Assembly: GCF_014204895.1 (NCBI RefSeq)
Contig: NZ_JACHMF010000001.1
Coordinates: 5,022,001-5,086,000, forward strand
From: Paractinoplanes abujensis
Lineage (GTDB): Bacteria; Actinomycetota; Actinomycetes; Mycobacteriales; Micromonosporaceae
DNA: 64,000 bases
Direction: 5' to 3'
Of the stretch, positions 8,282 to 17,440 are shown one piece after another (position 1 is the stretch's first letter; every line of letters starts with the position of its first letter). The notes below the pieces were generated by a model. It was not told the DNA's origin and did not search any database. It worked only from the letters and a program-made list of their open reading frames with translations. The position numbers and the translations under genes were made by a program.

Positions 8282-9274
8282 GTGCACCTAGCCGAAACGA
8301 CCACACACGCCGCTCCGGGCAGCGATAATGTTCTTCCGCCGTTCACGCCGGGCGTGATCTTCACGGAGCTCCACCTGGGCAGCCTGATCGCGTTGTTCCT
8401 GCTGATCGCGGCGACGCTGTACGGCTACGGCGTCTACCGGCTGCGCCAGCGGGGCGATCACTGGCCGGTGGGCCGCACTGTGGCGTTCGTCGCCGGTGGA
8501 CTCGGCTCGATCGCGGCGGTCGCCGTGACCGGCATCGAGGCGTACGACACCACGCTGATCTCGGTGCACATGGTGCAACACATGGTGCTCTCGATGGTGG
8601 GACCGATCTTCCTGGCCCTCGGCGCACCGGTCACGCTGGCCCTGCGCACGCTGCCCGCCGCGCCCCGCAAGAAGCTGCTCGCGGTCGTGCACAGCCGGGT
8701 CGCCCGCGTCCTGACGTTCCCGCTGGTCGCGTTCGGCATCTTCGTGGCCAACCCGTTCGTCCTGTACTTCACCGACCTCTACCGGCAGACGCTGCTGCAC
8801 CCGTGGCTGCACGAGTTCGTCCACGTCCACTTCATCGTCACCGGCTGCCTGTTCTTCTGGCCGCTGCTGGGCCTGGACCCGCTGCCCGGCCGCTGGCCCT
8901 ATCCGGGCCGCGCGCTGCTGATGGTGCTGTCGGTGCCGTTCCACACCGTGCTCGGGCTGACGATCATGCAGAGCGCGACGCTCCTGGCCGGTGACTACTA
9001 CCCGAGCCTGGGCCTGAGCTGGCTCGACCCCAAGGCCGACCAGGTCACGGCGGGCGGCATCCTGTGGGCCGGCGGCGAGATCGTCAGCGTCACCATGCTC
9101 GGCATCCTGGTGCTCCAGTGGGTGCGCCAGTCCGAGCGCGAGGCCCGCCGGATCGACCGCGCGCTCGACCGGCAGGAAGCCGAGGAGGCCGCCGAGCAGG
9201 CCCGCAAAGATGAAGCCAGGATCACAAACGGGGCCCCCGCCGACACCGCCGGACCGGGGTCCGACACCGCGTAA
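8282..9274 (+). CDS. CtaG-like cytochrome c oxidase assembly membrane protein
   Basis: Integral membrane protein of about 330 residues of the caa3-type oxidase assembly (CtaG, PF09678-like) family, thought to help copper delivery and oxidase maturation. Several hydrophobic helices are obvious, with the His-rich family motifs VHMVQHMVLSMVGP and HEFVHVHFIVTGCLFFWPLLG. A charged C-terminal tail (SEREARRIDRALDRQEAEE) is probably cytoplasmic. Two tandem GTG codons (8279, 8282) are possible starts; 8282 fits a leaderless message. Its position opposite ctaE supports a role in oxidase biogenesis. Confidence 0.82.
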   Translation: MHLAETTTHAAPGSDNVLPPFTPGVIFTELHLGSLIALFLLIAATLYGYGVYRLRQRGDHWPVGRTVAFVAGGLGSIAAVAVTGIEAYDTTLISVHMVQHMVLSMVGPIFLALGAPVTLALRTLPAAPRKKLLAVVHSRVARVLTFPLVAFGIFVANPFVLYFTDLYRQTLLHPWLHEFVHVHFIVTGCLFFWPLLGLDPLPGRWPYPGRALLMVLSVPFHTVLGLTIMQSATLLAGDYYPSLGLSWLDPKADQVTAGGILWAGGEIVSVTMLGILVLQWVRQSEREARRIDRALDRQEAEEAAEQARKDEARITNGAPADTAGPGSDTA

Positions 9275-9324
9275 ACCGGTCCGTTACGATCGGCGGGCAC
9301 CTACGACGTGAACCGGGGCACATT

Positions 9325-9759
9325 ATGAGCGACGAACCGACTCAGTACACGGTCCTGCTGTACAGCGACGACGCCGCCGTGCGCGACCGCATCCGGATGG
9401 CGATCGGGGTGCGCCCCGCGGCCGACCTCAAGGTCGAGTTCGCCGACGCCGCCACCTGGGAAGACTGCCGGGATCTGCTGGACAAGTACGAGATCGACCT
9501 GATGGTCCTCGACGGCGAGGCGTCGCCCGCGGGCGGCTTGGGCATCGCCCGTCAGACCAAGGACGAGTACGCCACGCCCCCGCCCGTCTGCGTCGTCATC
9601 GCCCGGGCCGCCGACCGCTGGCTCGCGGCCTACGCGCAGGTCGACCAGACCCTGGTCGCGCCGCTCGACCCGGTCACCACCGGGCAGACCGTCGCCGCCA
9701 TGCTCCGCGCCCGCCGCAACGGTGCGATCCCCCTGGGCACGCTCGGCACGCTGGGTTAA
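9325..9759 (+). CDS. degenerate response-regulator receiver (pseudo-receiver) protein
   Basis: A 144-residue stand-alone receiver-like protein. The acidic pair (YSDDAAVRD) and the central Asp in LMVLDGEA match a receiver domain, but the conserved Lys-Pro of the beta5 loop is replaced by APLDP (VAPLDPVTT), so ordinary phosphorylation-dependent switching is doubtful. No DNA-binding domain follows. It lies 50 nt after the CtaG-like gene and 28 nt before trpD on the same strand. No partner kinase is nearby. Confidence 0.65.
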   Translation: MSDEPTQYTVLLYSDDAAVRDRIRMAIGVRPAADLKVEFADAATWEDCRDLLDKYEIDLMVLDGEASPAGGLGIARQTKDEYATPPPVCVVIARAADRWLAAYAQVDQTLVAPLDPVTTGQTVAAMLRARRNGAIPLGTLGTLG

Positions 9760-9787
9760 TTCCCCGACGAACGAAAGGGCCCCCGCT

Positions 9788-10846
9788 GTGGGCGCACGCA
9801 CCTGGCCGAACCTGACGAGTGCCCTGCTGCGGGGCGAGGAGCTCGGAACCCCCGACACGGCCTGGGCCATGGGCGAGATCATGGCCGGCAACGCCACCCC
9901 GGCCCAGATCGCCGGGTTCGCCATCGCGCTGCGGGCCAAGGGCGAGACCCCGGGCGAACTGGCCGGCCTGGTCGAGGCCATGCTGGCCAACGCCACGCTG
10001 GTCGAGCTGCCCGAGTCCGTGCGCACCGACGCGGTCGACGTGGTCGGCACCGGCGGCGACCGGGCCAACACCGTGAACATCTCCACGATGGCGGCGATCA
10101 TCACAGCCGCCGCCGGTGTGACGGTGGTCAAGCACGGCAGCCGGTCCGCCTCGTCCAGCACCGGCACGGCCGATCTGCTGGAGCATTTCGGCATCCCGCT
10201 CGACCTCGGTCCCGAGGGCGTGGTGAGCACGGTGACCGGCGCCGGCGTGGGCTTCTGTTTCGCGGCCCGGTTCCACCCCGGCATGCGGCACGCCGCCGTC
10301 ACGCGGCGCGAGCTGGGCGTGCCCACGTTCTTCAACATGCTGGGCCCGCTGACCAACCCGGCCCGCCCCACGGCGGCCGCGGTCGGCTGTTTCGATCTGC
10401 GGATGGCCCCGGTGATGGCGGCCGTCTTCGCCCGGCGCGGCGACTCGGCGCTGGTGATGCGGGGCGAGGACGGGCTGGACGAGTTCACCACCTCCGCTCC
10501 CACCCGTCTCTGGCAGGCCAAGGACGGTCAGGTCACCGAGCACGTGATCGACGCCGTCGAGCTGGGCCTGCCGCGCAGTGAGCCGGGCGCCCTGCGGGGC
10601 GGCGACACGCCGTTCAACGCCGACGTGGCCCATCGGACGTTCGCCGGCGAGCCCGGCCCGGTGCGCGACGCGGTGGTGCTCAACGTGGCGGCCGCCCTGG
10701 CCGCGCACGAAGGCTTCCCCGGCGACCTGAGAGACACGCTGCGGGCCGGAATAGCCCGGGCCCAGGCAACGATCGACTCCGGCGCCGCGACGGCTCAGCT
10801 GGCCCGCTGGGTGGATGCGGCGCAGAAGGCCAAAGCCGCCGAGTAG
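9788..10846 (+). CDS. trpD: anthranilate phosphoribosyltransferase
   Basis: Transfers phosphoribose from PRPP to anthranilate in tryptophan synthesis; 352 residues, normal length. The PRPP-binding GTGGD motif is at residues 87-91, followed by [27 protein letters not shown] and [22 protein letters not shown], all family signatures. GTG 9788 is chosen because GAAAGGG lies upstream and the protein then begins at the usual place ([17 protein letters not shown]). It stands alone here, away from other trp genes, next to respiratory genes as I recall for other actinobacteria. Confidence 0.96.
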   Translation: MGARTWPNLTSALLRGEELGTPDTAWAMGEIMAGNATPAQIAGFAIALRAKGETPGELAGLVEAMLANATLVELPESVRTDAVDVVGTGGDRANTVNISTMAAIITAAAGVTVVKHGSRSASSSTGTADLLEHFGIPLDLGPEGVVSTVTGAGVGFCFAARFHPGMRHAAVTRRELGVPTFFNMLGPLTNPARPTAAAVGCFDLRMAPVMAAVFARRGDSALVMRGEDGLDEFTTSAPTRLWQAKDGQVTEHVIDAVELGLPRSEPGALRGGDTPFNADVAHRTFAGEPGPVRDAVVLNVAAALAAHEGFPGDLRDTLRAGIARAQATIDSGAATAQLARWVDAAQKAKAAE

Positions 10847-10964
10847 GCCCTCGGAGCAATTTCACAGCGGACACGCCGCCGCGAATGCTCCCATATGCCT
10901 GATTTACGTGGCAGCGTCGGAATCAGTTTCGGGTAATCACCTTCCGGCGAAGAGGAGGCCACCC

Positions 10965-11156
10965 GTGTCGTATCAAGAACCCCGCTGTGTCATCTGCGAC
11001 AGCGACATGATGTTCGAGGTGCCGGCGACCCCGGACGGCGAGGTCGAGGAGCTGGTCTGCCGTCGCTGCGGCGCCGCCGAGGTCGTCACCCCCGTCGTAG
11101 CCCACCTGTGGCCGGGGCGCACCCCGGTCCTCCCCCAGCAACGCCGAGCCGCCTGA
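10965..11156 (+). CDS. small protein with two CxxC zinc-binding pairs
   Basis: A 63-residue protein with two CxxC pairs (CVICD at about 8-12 and CRRCG at about 33-37), the pattern of a zinc ribbon. GTG start with a strong AGAGGAGG 6 nt upstream, one of the clearest ribosome binding sites in the window. A bidirectional hairpin terminator follows at once. It resembles small actinobacterial zinc-ribbon proteins of unknown function; I do not recognise a named family. Confidence 0.7.
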   Translation: MSYQEPRCVICDSDMMFEVPATPDGEVEELVCRRCGAAEVVTPVVAHLWPGRTPVLPQQRRAA

Positions 11157-11166
11157 CAACGAACAC

Positions 11167-11205
11167 GACGAAGCCCGGCGCCCCATGAGGGTGCCGGGCT
11201 TCGTC
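11167..11205. terminator. bidirectional hairpin terminator
   Basis: A 16-bp stem (GACGAAGCCCGGCGCC with GGTGCCGGGCTTCGTC, one G-T pair) around a 7-nt loop, between the convergent zinc-ribbon gene and ctaF. Confidence 0.85.
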
Positions 11206-11216
11206 AAATCTTCGGC

Positions 11217-11642
11217 TCAGTGCTCGGCGGGGTGCCGCGTGCCCGTGTAGTACTCGAAGATCATGGCGCTGGACGAGACGATGACCAGAATCAGGCCGAA
11301 GGCGACCAGCCACCACATCCAGAACACCAGGCCGAGGCCCGCGATCGTGGCCGACAGGGCAATGCCGAACGGCCAGTAGCTGCCCGGGCTGAAGAAGCCG
11401 ATCTCGCCCGCGCCCTCGGCGATCTCGCCGTCCTCACGGTCTTCCGGCCGCAGGTCGATGCGCCGGGCGACGAACCAGAAGAAGCCGCCGCACATCGAGC
11501 AGAGCAGTCCGGACAGGATCAGCGCGACAGTGCCGACCCACTCGACGTGGGTGCCGGTGCCACGGGTGTAGAAGCCGTAGACGATGGCCGCTCCGAAGAG
11601 GAAGACGGCGACGCCGACGAAGATCTTGTATTCGGTACGCAC
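11217..11642 (-). CDS. ctaF: cytochrome c oxidase subunit IV (actinobacterial type)
   Basis: Small membrane subunit of the aa3 oxidase, 141 residues with four hydrophobic helices. The N-terminus (MRTEYKIFVGVAVFLFGAAI) and the conserved FFSPGSYWPFGIALSA segment identify the actinobacterial subunit IV family. It lies 6 nt downstream of ctaC, so the two form an operon. A bidirectional terminator sits directly after its stop. Confidence 0.93.
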   Translation of the reverse strand: MRTEYKIFVGVAVFLFGAAIVYGFYTRGTGTHVEWVGTVALILSGLLCSMCGGFFWFVARRIDLRPEDREDGEIAEGAGEIGFFSPGSYWPFGIALSATIAGLGLVFWMWWLVAFGLILVIVSSSAMIFEYYTGTRHPAEH

Positions 11643-11648
11643 GTTCCC

Positions 11649-12608
11649 CTACTTCCCGGCCGTCGCGGCCGCACCGGTGCCGGCGGCAACCGCGCCGTTC
11701 TGGTTCCAGCCGTTCTTCTGGCGCCGCGAGTCGAACGGCTCGGTCGTGGTGGCGTACGCCTGGTCGCCGGTGAACCCGATCGCGGCCATCGCCTCCTGCG
11801 TGGAGGACCCGTCCCGCTTGGCCGCCAGGAACTGGTCGAACCGCTCGGGAGAGACCACCACGAGCTCGAAGTTCATGAAGGCGTGATAAGTCCCGCAGAG
11901 CTCGGCGCAGCGGCCGACGTAGCGGCCCTCCTTGTCGAGAGTGATCTCGAAGGTGTTGCGCACGTTGCCCGGGAAGACGTCCCGCTTGAACAGGATCTCG
12001 GGGACCCAGAACGAGTGGATGACGTCCTTGCTGGTCTCCTCGAACCGGATCTTCTCGTTGGTCGGGAGGACCAGGATCGGGATGACGTCGGAGGAGCCGA
12101 CCGTCGAGGCGACCGTGTTGGCCTCGGCGCCCATGCCGTCGCGGTAGTTGAACTGCCAGTTCCACTTGAACGCGACGACCTCGACGACCTGGTCGGGGTT
12201 CTTCGAGAGCTTGTCCACGTCGGTCTGCACGATCGCCGTGTAGTAGAAGAGGATCGCCACGATCAGCACCGGGGTGACCGTGTAGAGGACCTCCATCGGC
12301 ATGTTGAACCGGGTCTGCACGGGCAGCTCGTCGCCGCGCTTGCGGTACCGGATGATGCACCAGAAGATCAGGCCCCACACGAAGACGCCGACGACCAGCG
12401 CCGCGATCGTCGAGGCGATCCACAGGTCGTACATCTTGTGCGCCTGCAGGGTGATGCCCTTGCCGGGCCATCCGAAGTGGCCGAAGGCGTTTCCGACGCC
12501 CTCAAGGGAACATCCCGAGAGCAGCATCAGCAGCGCCGTGCCGCTGAGGCCGAGCCCGGCGATCCGGACTGCAGCTCGCGACCGCGCGGCCGAACTCTTT
12601 GCGCTCAC
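11649..12608 (-). CDS. ctaC: cytochrome c oxidase subunit II
   Basis: CuA-bearing subunit II of 319 residues. A lipoprotein signal (LLMLLSGC, Cys33) is followed by two membrane helices (about 60-85 and 107-128) and the cupredoxin domain. The CuA ligands are visible: H198, then C234, E236, C238, H242 and M245 in CAELCGTYHAFM. GTG start with GGAGG 9 nt upstream. Cotranscribed with ctaF. It is divergent from the cysteine desulfurase, with 169 nt between starts. Confidence 0.96.
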   Translation of the reverse strand: MSAKSSAARSRAAVRIAGLGLSGTALLMLLSGCSLEGVGNAFGHFGWPGKGITLQAHKMYDLWIASTIAALVVGVFVWGLIFWCIIRYRKRGDELPVQTRFNMPMEVLYTVTPVLIVAILFYYTAIVQTDVDKLSKNPDQVVEVVAFKWNWQFNYRDGMGAEANTVASTVGSSDVIPILVLPTNEKIRFEETSKDVIHSFWVPEILFKRDVFPGNVRNTFEITLDKEGRYVGRCAELCGTYHAFMNFELVVVSPERFDQFLAAKRDGSSTQEAMAAIGFTGDQAYATTTEPFDSRRQKNGWNQNGAVAAGTGAAATAGK

Positions 12609-12764
12609 CTGCTTTTGCCTCCTTAGCAGCGCCGCCTCCCGCCCGAAACGGACACGAGTGGCCAGGCGTTACCGACGGTCGCACACTACTCGACCAGGCC
12701 CTGACACACCTTTGCGGGGGTCCGATCTTCGACCGTGCGCGTATACCCCTCGACAATCGGACGA

Positions 12765-12770
12765 TACCGT
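12765..12770 (+). promoter_or_regulatory. -10 element (TACCGT), leaderless
   Basis: TACCGT ends 7 nt before GTG 12778 of the desulfurase gene, which has no Shine-Dalgarno. Confidence 0.5.
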
Positions 12771-12777
12771 TCCTGGG

Positions 12778-13923
12778 GTGGAAAACACGGGCGATCCCGC
12801 TGGTCCGGTCGCGTACCTCGACGCGGCCACCGCAAGTCCGCTGCATCCGGTGGCCCGCGAGGCCCTGCTGGCCGCGCTGGCCGACGGCTGGGCCGACCCC
12901 GCGCGCCTCTATTCCGCGGGCCGGCGGGCCCAGCAGCTCTCCGACGCCGCCCGGGCCGCGTTCGCCGAGGTGCTGGGCGTACGTCCCGACGAGGTCTCGT
13001 TCTGGCCCTCGGGCACGGCCGCCGCGCAGGCCGCCGTCCTCGGGGCACTGGCCGGGCGGGCCCGGCAGGGCGACACGCTGGTGCATTCGGCGATCGAGCA
13101 CTCCGCGGTGCTGCACGCGGCCGCCCGCGGCAAGGCGGTCGAGGTGGGCGTGGACCGGCTGGGCCGGCTCGACCTCGACGCCTGGGAGCGGGCCGTGTCC
13201 GCGCCCGGGGTCGCGCTGGCCGCCCTGATCAGCGCGAGTCACGAGGTGGGCACGGTGCAGCCGGTCGCGGCGGCCGCGGCGTACTGCGACGAGGCGGGGG
13301 TTCCGCTGTTCGTCGACGCCGCCCAGTCGGTGGGCCGGGCCGACGTGCCGCCGGGCTGGTCGCTGCTGAGCGCGAGCGCGCACAAGTGGGGCGGCCCGCC
13401 CGGCGTCGGCGTGCTGGTGGTCCGCAAGGGTGTGCGCTGGATCTCCCCGTACCCGCAGGATGATCTTTATCGCCCCGGCCTGCCCGGCAGCGCCGACCTG
13501 CCCGCCGTGGTCGCCGCCGCGGCCGGTCTGCGCGCCGTCCGGGCCGAGGCCGCGACCGAGTCCGTACGGCTGAGCGCGCTCGTCGGCCGCATCCGCGCGC
13601 GCGTGCCCGAGCTGGTGCCGGACGTGGAGGTGGTCGGCGACCCCGACGAGCGGCTGCCCCACCTGGTCACGTTCTCGTGCCTGTACGTCGACGGCGAGGC
13701 CCTGCTGCACGCGCTGGACCGGGCCGGTTTCGCCGTCTCGTCCGGCTCGTCGTGCACGGCGTCGACGCTGCGGCCCAGCCACGTGCTGGAGGCGATGGGG
13801 GTGCTCAGCCACGGCAACGTCCGGGTCTCGCTGCACCGCGGCACGACCGAGGCCGATGTGGAGCGGTTCCTGGCCGTGCTGCCGGGCCTGGTCGAAGGCA
13901 TCCGGCGGGAGGCGGGGATGTGA
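12778..13923 (+). CDS. cysteine desulfurase (NifS/IscS family)
   Basis: PLP-dependent enzyme that takes sulfur from cysteine as a persulfide; 381 residues. The PLP lysine is K203 in SASAHKWGG, the substrate-activating H and the VDAAQSVG Asp precede it, and the catalytic cysteine is C326 in SSGSSCTAST. GTG 12778 gives an N-terminus beginning VENTGDPAGPVAYLDAAT, with a TACCGT -10 element 7 nt upstream. It overlaps the next gene, a TusA-like sulfur carrier, by 4 nt, so sulfur transfer to TusA rather than to an ISC scaffold is the likely role. No scaffold gene is adjacent. Confidence 0.9.
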   Translation: MENTGDPAGPVAYLDAATASPLHPVAREALLAALADGWADPARLYSAGRRAQQLSDAARAAFAEVLGVRPDEVSFWPSGTAAAQAAVLGALAGRARQGDTLVHSAIEHSAVLHAAARGKAVEVGVDRLGRLDLDAWERAVSAPGVALAALISASHEVGTVQPVAAAAAYCDEAGVPLFVDAAQSVGRADVPPGWSLLSASAHKWGGPPGVGVLVVRKGVRWISPYPQDDLYRPGLPGSADLPAVVAAAAGLRAVRAEAATESVRLSALVGRIRARVPELVPDVEVVGDPDERLPHLVTFSCLYVDGEALLHALDRAGFAVSSGSSCTASTLRPSHVLEAMGVLSHGNVRVSLHRGTTEADVERFLAVLPGLVEGIRREAGM

Positions 13924-14132
13924 TCGAGCTGGACTGCCGGGGCCAGAAGTGCCCGCTGCCGGTGATCCGGCTGGCCCAGAACATCGGGCGGGCCGAGATC
14001 GGCGACGTCGTCCGGGTGCTGGCCGACGACCCGGCCGCGGCCAACGACATCCCGGCCTGGTGCCGCATGAAGAAACAAGAGTTCGTGGGCTCGCCGGCGC
14101 CGCACACTTTCGACGTGCGCCGGCTCAGCTGA
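13920..14132 (+). CDS. TusA/SirA-family sulfurtransferase
   Basis: A 70-residue sulfur carrier with the family signature at the N-terminus (ELDCRGQKCPLPVIRL); Cys11 of the CPLP motif would carry the persulfide. GTG at 13920 overlaps the desulfurase stop, so the pair is translationally coupled. In other bacteria TusA relays sulfur to tRNA thiolation, molybdopterin or other acceptors; the acceptor here is not encoded nearby. A second cysteine (C6) lies close to the active site. Confidence 0.88.
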   Translation: MIELDCRGQKCPLPVIRLAQNIGRAEIGDVVRVLADDPAAANDIPAWCRMKKQEFVGSPAPHTFDVRRLS

Positions 14133-14179
14133 CGCAGCCCGTTCCACCACCCCGGCCGGCAGCCGCCCCTTTGCGCGGA

Positions 14180-14683
14180 CTAGCGGCTGATGTAGCTGAC
14201 GATCGCCTCGACCGGTTCGGCGGCCAGGTGCGTGTCGACGACCAGGCGCGGGCCCAGATACGGCTCGTACTCGGCCTGGCGTTCCAGCACCCGCACCCAG
14301 TCGGGCACGCCGTCGTGGTCGCGCGCCTCGAACCGCTTCTCGACCCGGCGGCGGTGCTCGGCGTCGTCGCCCACGACCACCTCGACCACCCGCAGCGGCG
14401 CGCCGGCCCGCTCGGCCACGTCGATCCAGAGCTGACGGGCCGCCCTGACCGGACTGACCGCGTCGATGATCACGTGGTGGCCGATGCGCAGCTGCACCTC
14501 GGCCAGCGCGGCCACCGCCCCGTACGCGGCGAAACCGGGTCTCGGCTCGACGACCTCGTAGCGCTGGAGCGCGGAGTCGACGGTGTCGACCGCGAGCACG
14601 CACGCGGGCAGCTCGGTGGCCACCCGCGCGGCGAGTGAGCTCTTCCCGACACCGGGCAGACCGGCGAAGACCGCTAGAACCAT
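14180..14683 (-). CDS. AAA/zeta-type P-loop kinase-like protein
   Basis: A 167-residue P-loop NTPase starting directly with its Walker A motif (FAGLPGVGKSSLAARVA, residues about 5-21). Later segments (VIIDAVSPVRAARQLW, then WVRVLERQAEYEP) match small kinases that phosphorylate metabolites or nucleosides. The substrate is unknown. The ATG start at 14683 gives the normal distance to the P-loop; longer open frame upstream overlaps the PfkB gene. It lies 25 nt downstream of the PfkB kinase on the same strand and is likely cotranscribed. Confidence 0.75.
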   Translation of the reverse strand: MVLAVFAGLPGVGKSSLAARVATELPACVLAVDTVDSALQRYEVVEPRPGFAAYGAVAALAEVQLRIGHHVIIDAVSPVRAARQLWIDVAERAGAPLRVVEVVVGDDAEHRRRVEKRFEARDHDGVPDWVRVLERQAEYEPYLGPRLVVDTHLAAEPVEAIVSYISR

Positions 14684-14708
14684 GTCTCCGATCAGACCAT
14701 GCGCCTGG

Positions 14709-15731
<1,023 letters not shown>

Positions 15732-15749
15732 CTACCGGCTGGTTACGCG

Positions 15750-15783
15750 CAGCAGGCCGCCCCGTTAACGGGACGGCCTGCTG
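15750..15783 (-). terminator. hairpin terminator downstream of erpA
   Basis: A long palindrome (CAGCAGGCCG / CGGCCTGCTG outer arms, CCCGTTAACGGG core, one mismatch) 25 nt after the erpA stop, separating it from the PfkB kinase gene. Confidence 0.78.
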
Positions 15784-15807
15784 AGAAGTCTCGCGGTGTG
15801 GCGTGGA

Positions 15808-16176
15808 TCAGTGGAACGAGTCGCCACAGGCGCAGGAGTTCTGCGCGTTCGGGTTGTCGATCGTGAAGCCCTGGGCGTCGATCCGGTCGGCGAAGTCGAT
15901 CGTGGCACCGGCCAGGTAGGGCGCGCTCATGCGGTCGACGACGACCTCGACGCCACCGAAGTCGTTGACCACGTCACCGTCGAGCGAACGCTCGTCGAAG
16001 AACAGCTGGTAACGCAGGCCGGAGCAGCCACCGGGCTGGACCGCGATGCGCAGGCGCAGGTCGTCACGGCCTTCCTGCTCGATCAGGGCCTTGACCTTCA
16101 CCGCGGCGACATCGGTCAGGAGGACAGTGGTCGGGGCGGTCGCCTCGGCCGACTCGGTGTGCGATTCAGTGGTCAC
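15808..16176 (-). CDS. erpA: iron-sulfur cluster insertion protein ErpA (A-type carrier)
   Basis: HesB/IscA-family A-type carrier that hands Fe-S clusters to target enzymes; 122 residues. The three conserved cysteines are present as GGCSGLRYQLFF and the C-terminal CACGDSF. I prefer GTG 16176 (GGGAG upstream) over ATG 16194, which adds six residues and has no ribosome binding site. It has its own terminator. The Fe-S enzymes NadA and LipA in this window are plausible clients, by inference. Confidence 0.93.
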   Translation of the reverse strand: MTTESHTESAEATAPTTVLLTDVAAVKVKALIEQEGRDDLRLRIAVQPGGCSGLRYQLFFDERSLDGDVVNDFGGVEVVVDRMSAPYLAGATIDFADRIDAQGFTIDNPNAQNSCACGDSFH

Positions 16177-16276
16177 TGCGTTATCTCCCTGCAAGTGCGG
16201 ACAGATCTGCCGTACTGGCCAACGCTAGCCCCATTCCCGAAGATTCCCAATCCGGGTGGCCCAGTTCACCCCCGGC

Positions 16277-17380
16277 TCAGCGGCTCCACTGGTGGCTCAA
16301 GCGTTCGGCCAGCTCACGCAGCCCTTGGGCGGGCTCGGCGAGCGCCAGTTCGGTGCTGCCGAAGTGGTCGGTGAGGGAATACGTCTCGGTCACACCGGCC
16401 GCGGCGGCCTCCCGATAGCCCGTCTCGTTGCGCCCGGCCAGCACGACGCAGGGCAGTCCGCGATCGCGGGCGGCGCCGGCGATGCCGGCCACCACCTTGC
16501 CGCGCAGCGACTGGTGGTCGAAAGATCCCTCCCCGGTGATCACCAGGTCGGCCGCGTCGAGCTCCTTCTCGAGCCCGATGGCCGTGCTGACCAGGCCGAT
16601 CCCCGACACCACGCGCCCGCCGAGGGCGATCAGGGCCGCACCGATCCCGCCCGCCGCGCCGCCACCGGGCACCCGCTGCAGATCGTCCACCCCGAAAGCC
16701 TTCTCCAGGACACCGGCGAACTGCTCGAGGGCGGCGTCGAGGCGATAGACGTCCTCGCGGCTCGCGCCCTTCTGCGGCCCGAACACGTTGCTCGCGCCCT
16801 GCAGGCCCGTCAGCGGGTTGTCGACGTCGGTGGCGGCGACCAGGCTGACCTGCCGCAGCCGGGGCACGCCGCCCAGCGCGGCGGCGGCGTTGAGATAGGC
16901 CCCGCCGTACGGGAGGGCGTAGCCGGCGATGTCGACCGGCGGGGCGCCCAGCGCGGCCAGCATGCCCGCCCCGGCGTCGTTGACCGCGGAGCCGCCGAGG
17001 CCGATCACGACCTCGGTCGCGCCCGCCTCCACCGCCGCCGTCAGGAGCAGACCCAGCCCGTACGAGGAAGCGGTGTTGGGGTCTCGCTCCTCGGCCGTCA
17101 GCAGGTGCAGACCGCAGGCGTGCGCGCTCTCGATGTAGGCAGTGGGGCCGGAGAGCAGGATCTCGCCGTCGACCGGGCGCCCGAGCGGGTCGACCGTCGG
17201 CACCGGGACGCGGCGGCCGGGCAGCGCGCTCGCGAGCACCTCGACGAACCCGGGGCCACCGTCGGAGAGGGGCCGTTTGATCAGGTCGTCGGGCTTGGCC
17301 CAGCCATCGGCGACCGCGTCGGCGACGTCGGGGGCGGACAGGGTGCCGGCGAACTTGTCCGGACAGATCAGTACGCGCAC
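16277..17380 (-). CDS. glxK: glycerate kinase
   Basis: Glycerate 2- or 3-kinase of the GarK/GlxK family, 367 residues. Family blocks are clear: VLICPDKFAGTLSAPDVADA at the N-terminus, RPLSDGGPGFVEVL, the glycine-rich GLGGSAVNDAGAGML near residue 130, GGGAAGGIGAAL and the ITGEGSFDHQSLRGKVV motif. GTG 17380 fits the usual N-terminus. It is divergent from nadA with only 60 nt between starts. Frame extension upstream of 17380 is antisense to nadA and not coding. Confidence 0.93.
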   Translation of the reverse strand: MRVLICPDKFAGTLSAPDVADAVADGWAKPDDLIKRPLSDGGPGFVEVLASALPGRRVPVPTVDPLGRPVDGEILLSGPTAYIESAHACGLHLLTAEERDPNTASSYGLGLLLTAAVEAGATEVVIGLGGSAVNDAGAGMLAALGAPPVDIAGYALPYGGAYLNAAAALGGVPRLRQVSLVAATDVDNPLTGLQGASNVFGPQKGASREDVYRLDAALEQFAGVLEKAFGVDDLQRVPGGGAAGGIGAALIALGGRVVSGIGLVSTAIGLEKELDAADLVITGEGSFDHQSLRGKVVAGIAGAARDRGLPCVVLAGRNETGYREAAAAGVTETYSLTDHFGSTELALAEPAQGLRELAERLSHQWSR

Positions 17381-17440
17381 GCGTACGAGTGTGGCAGGCC
17401 ACTGTTCACGGAGCCGATACCTGTCCCGCGCTGTGCGACG

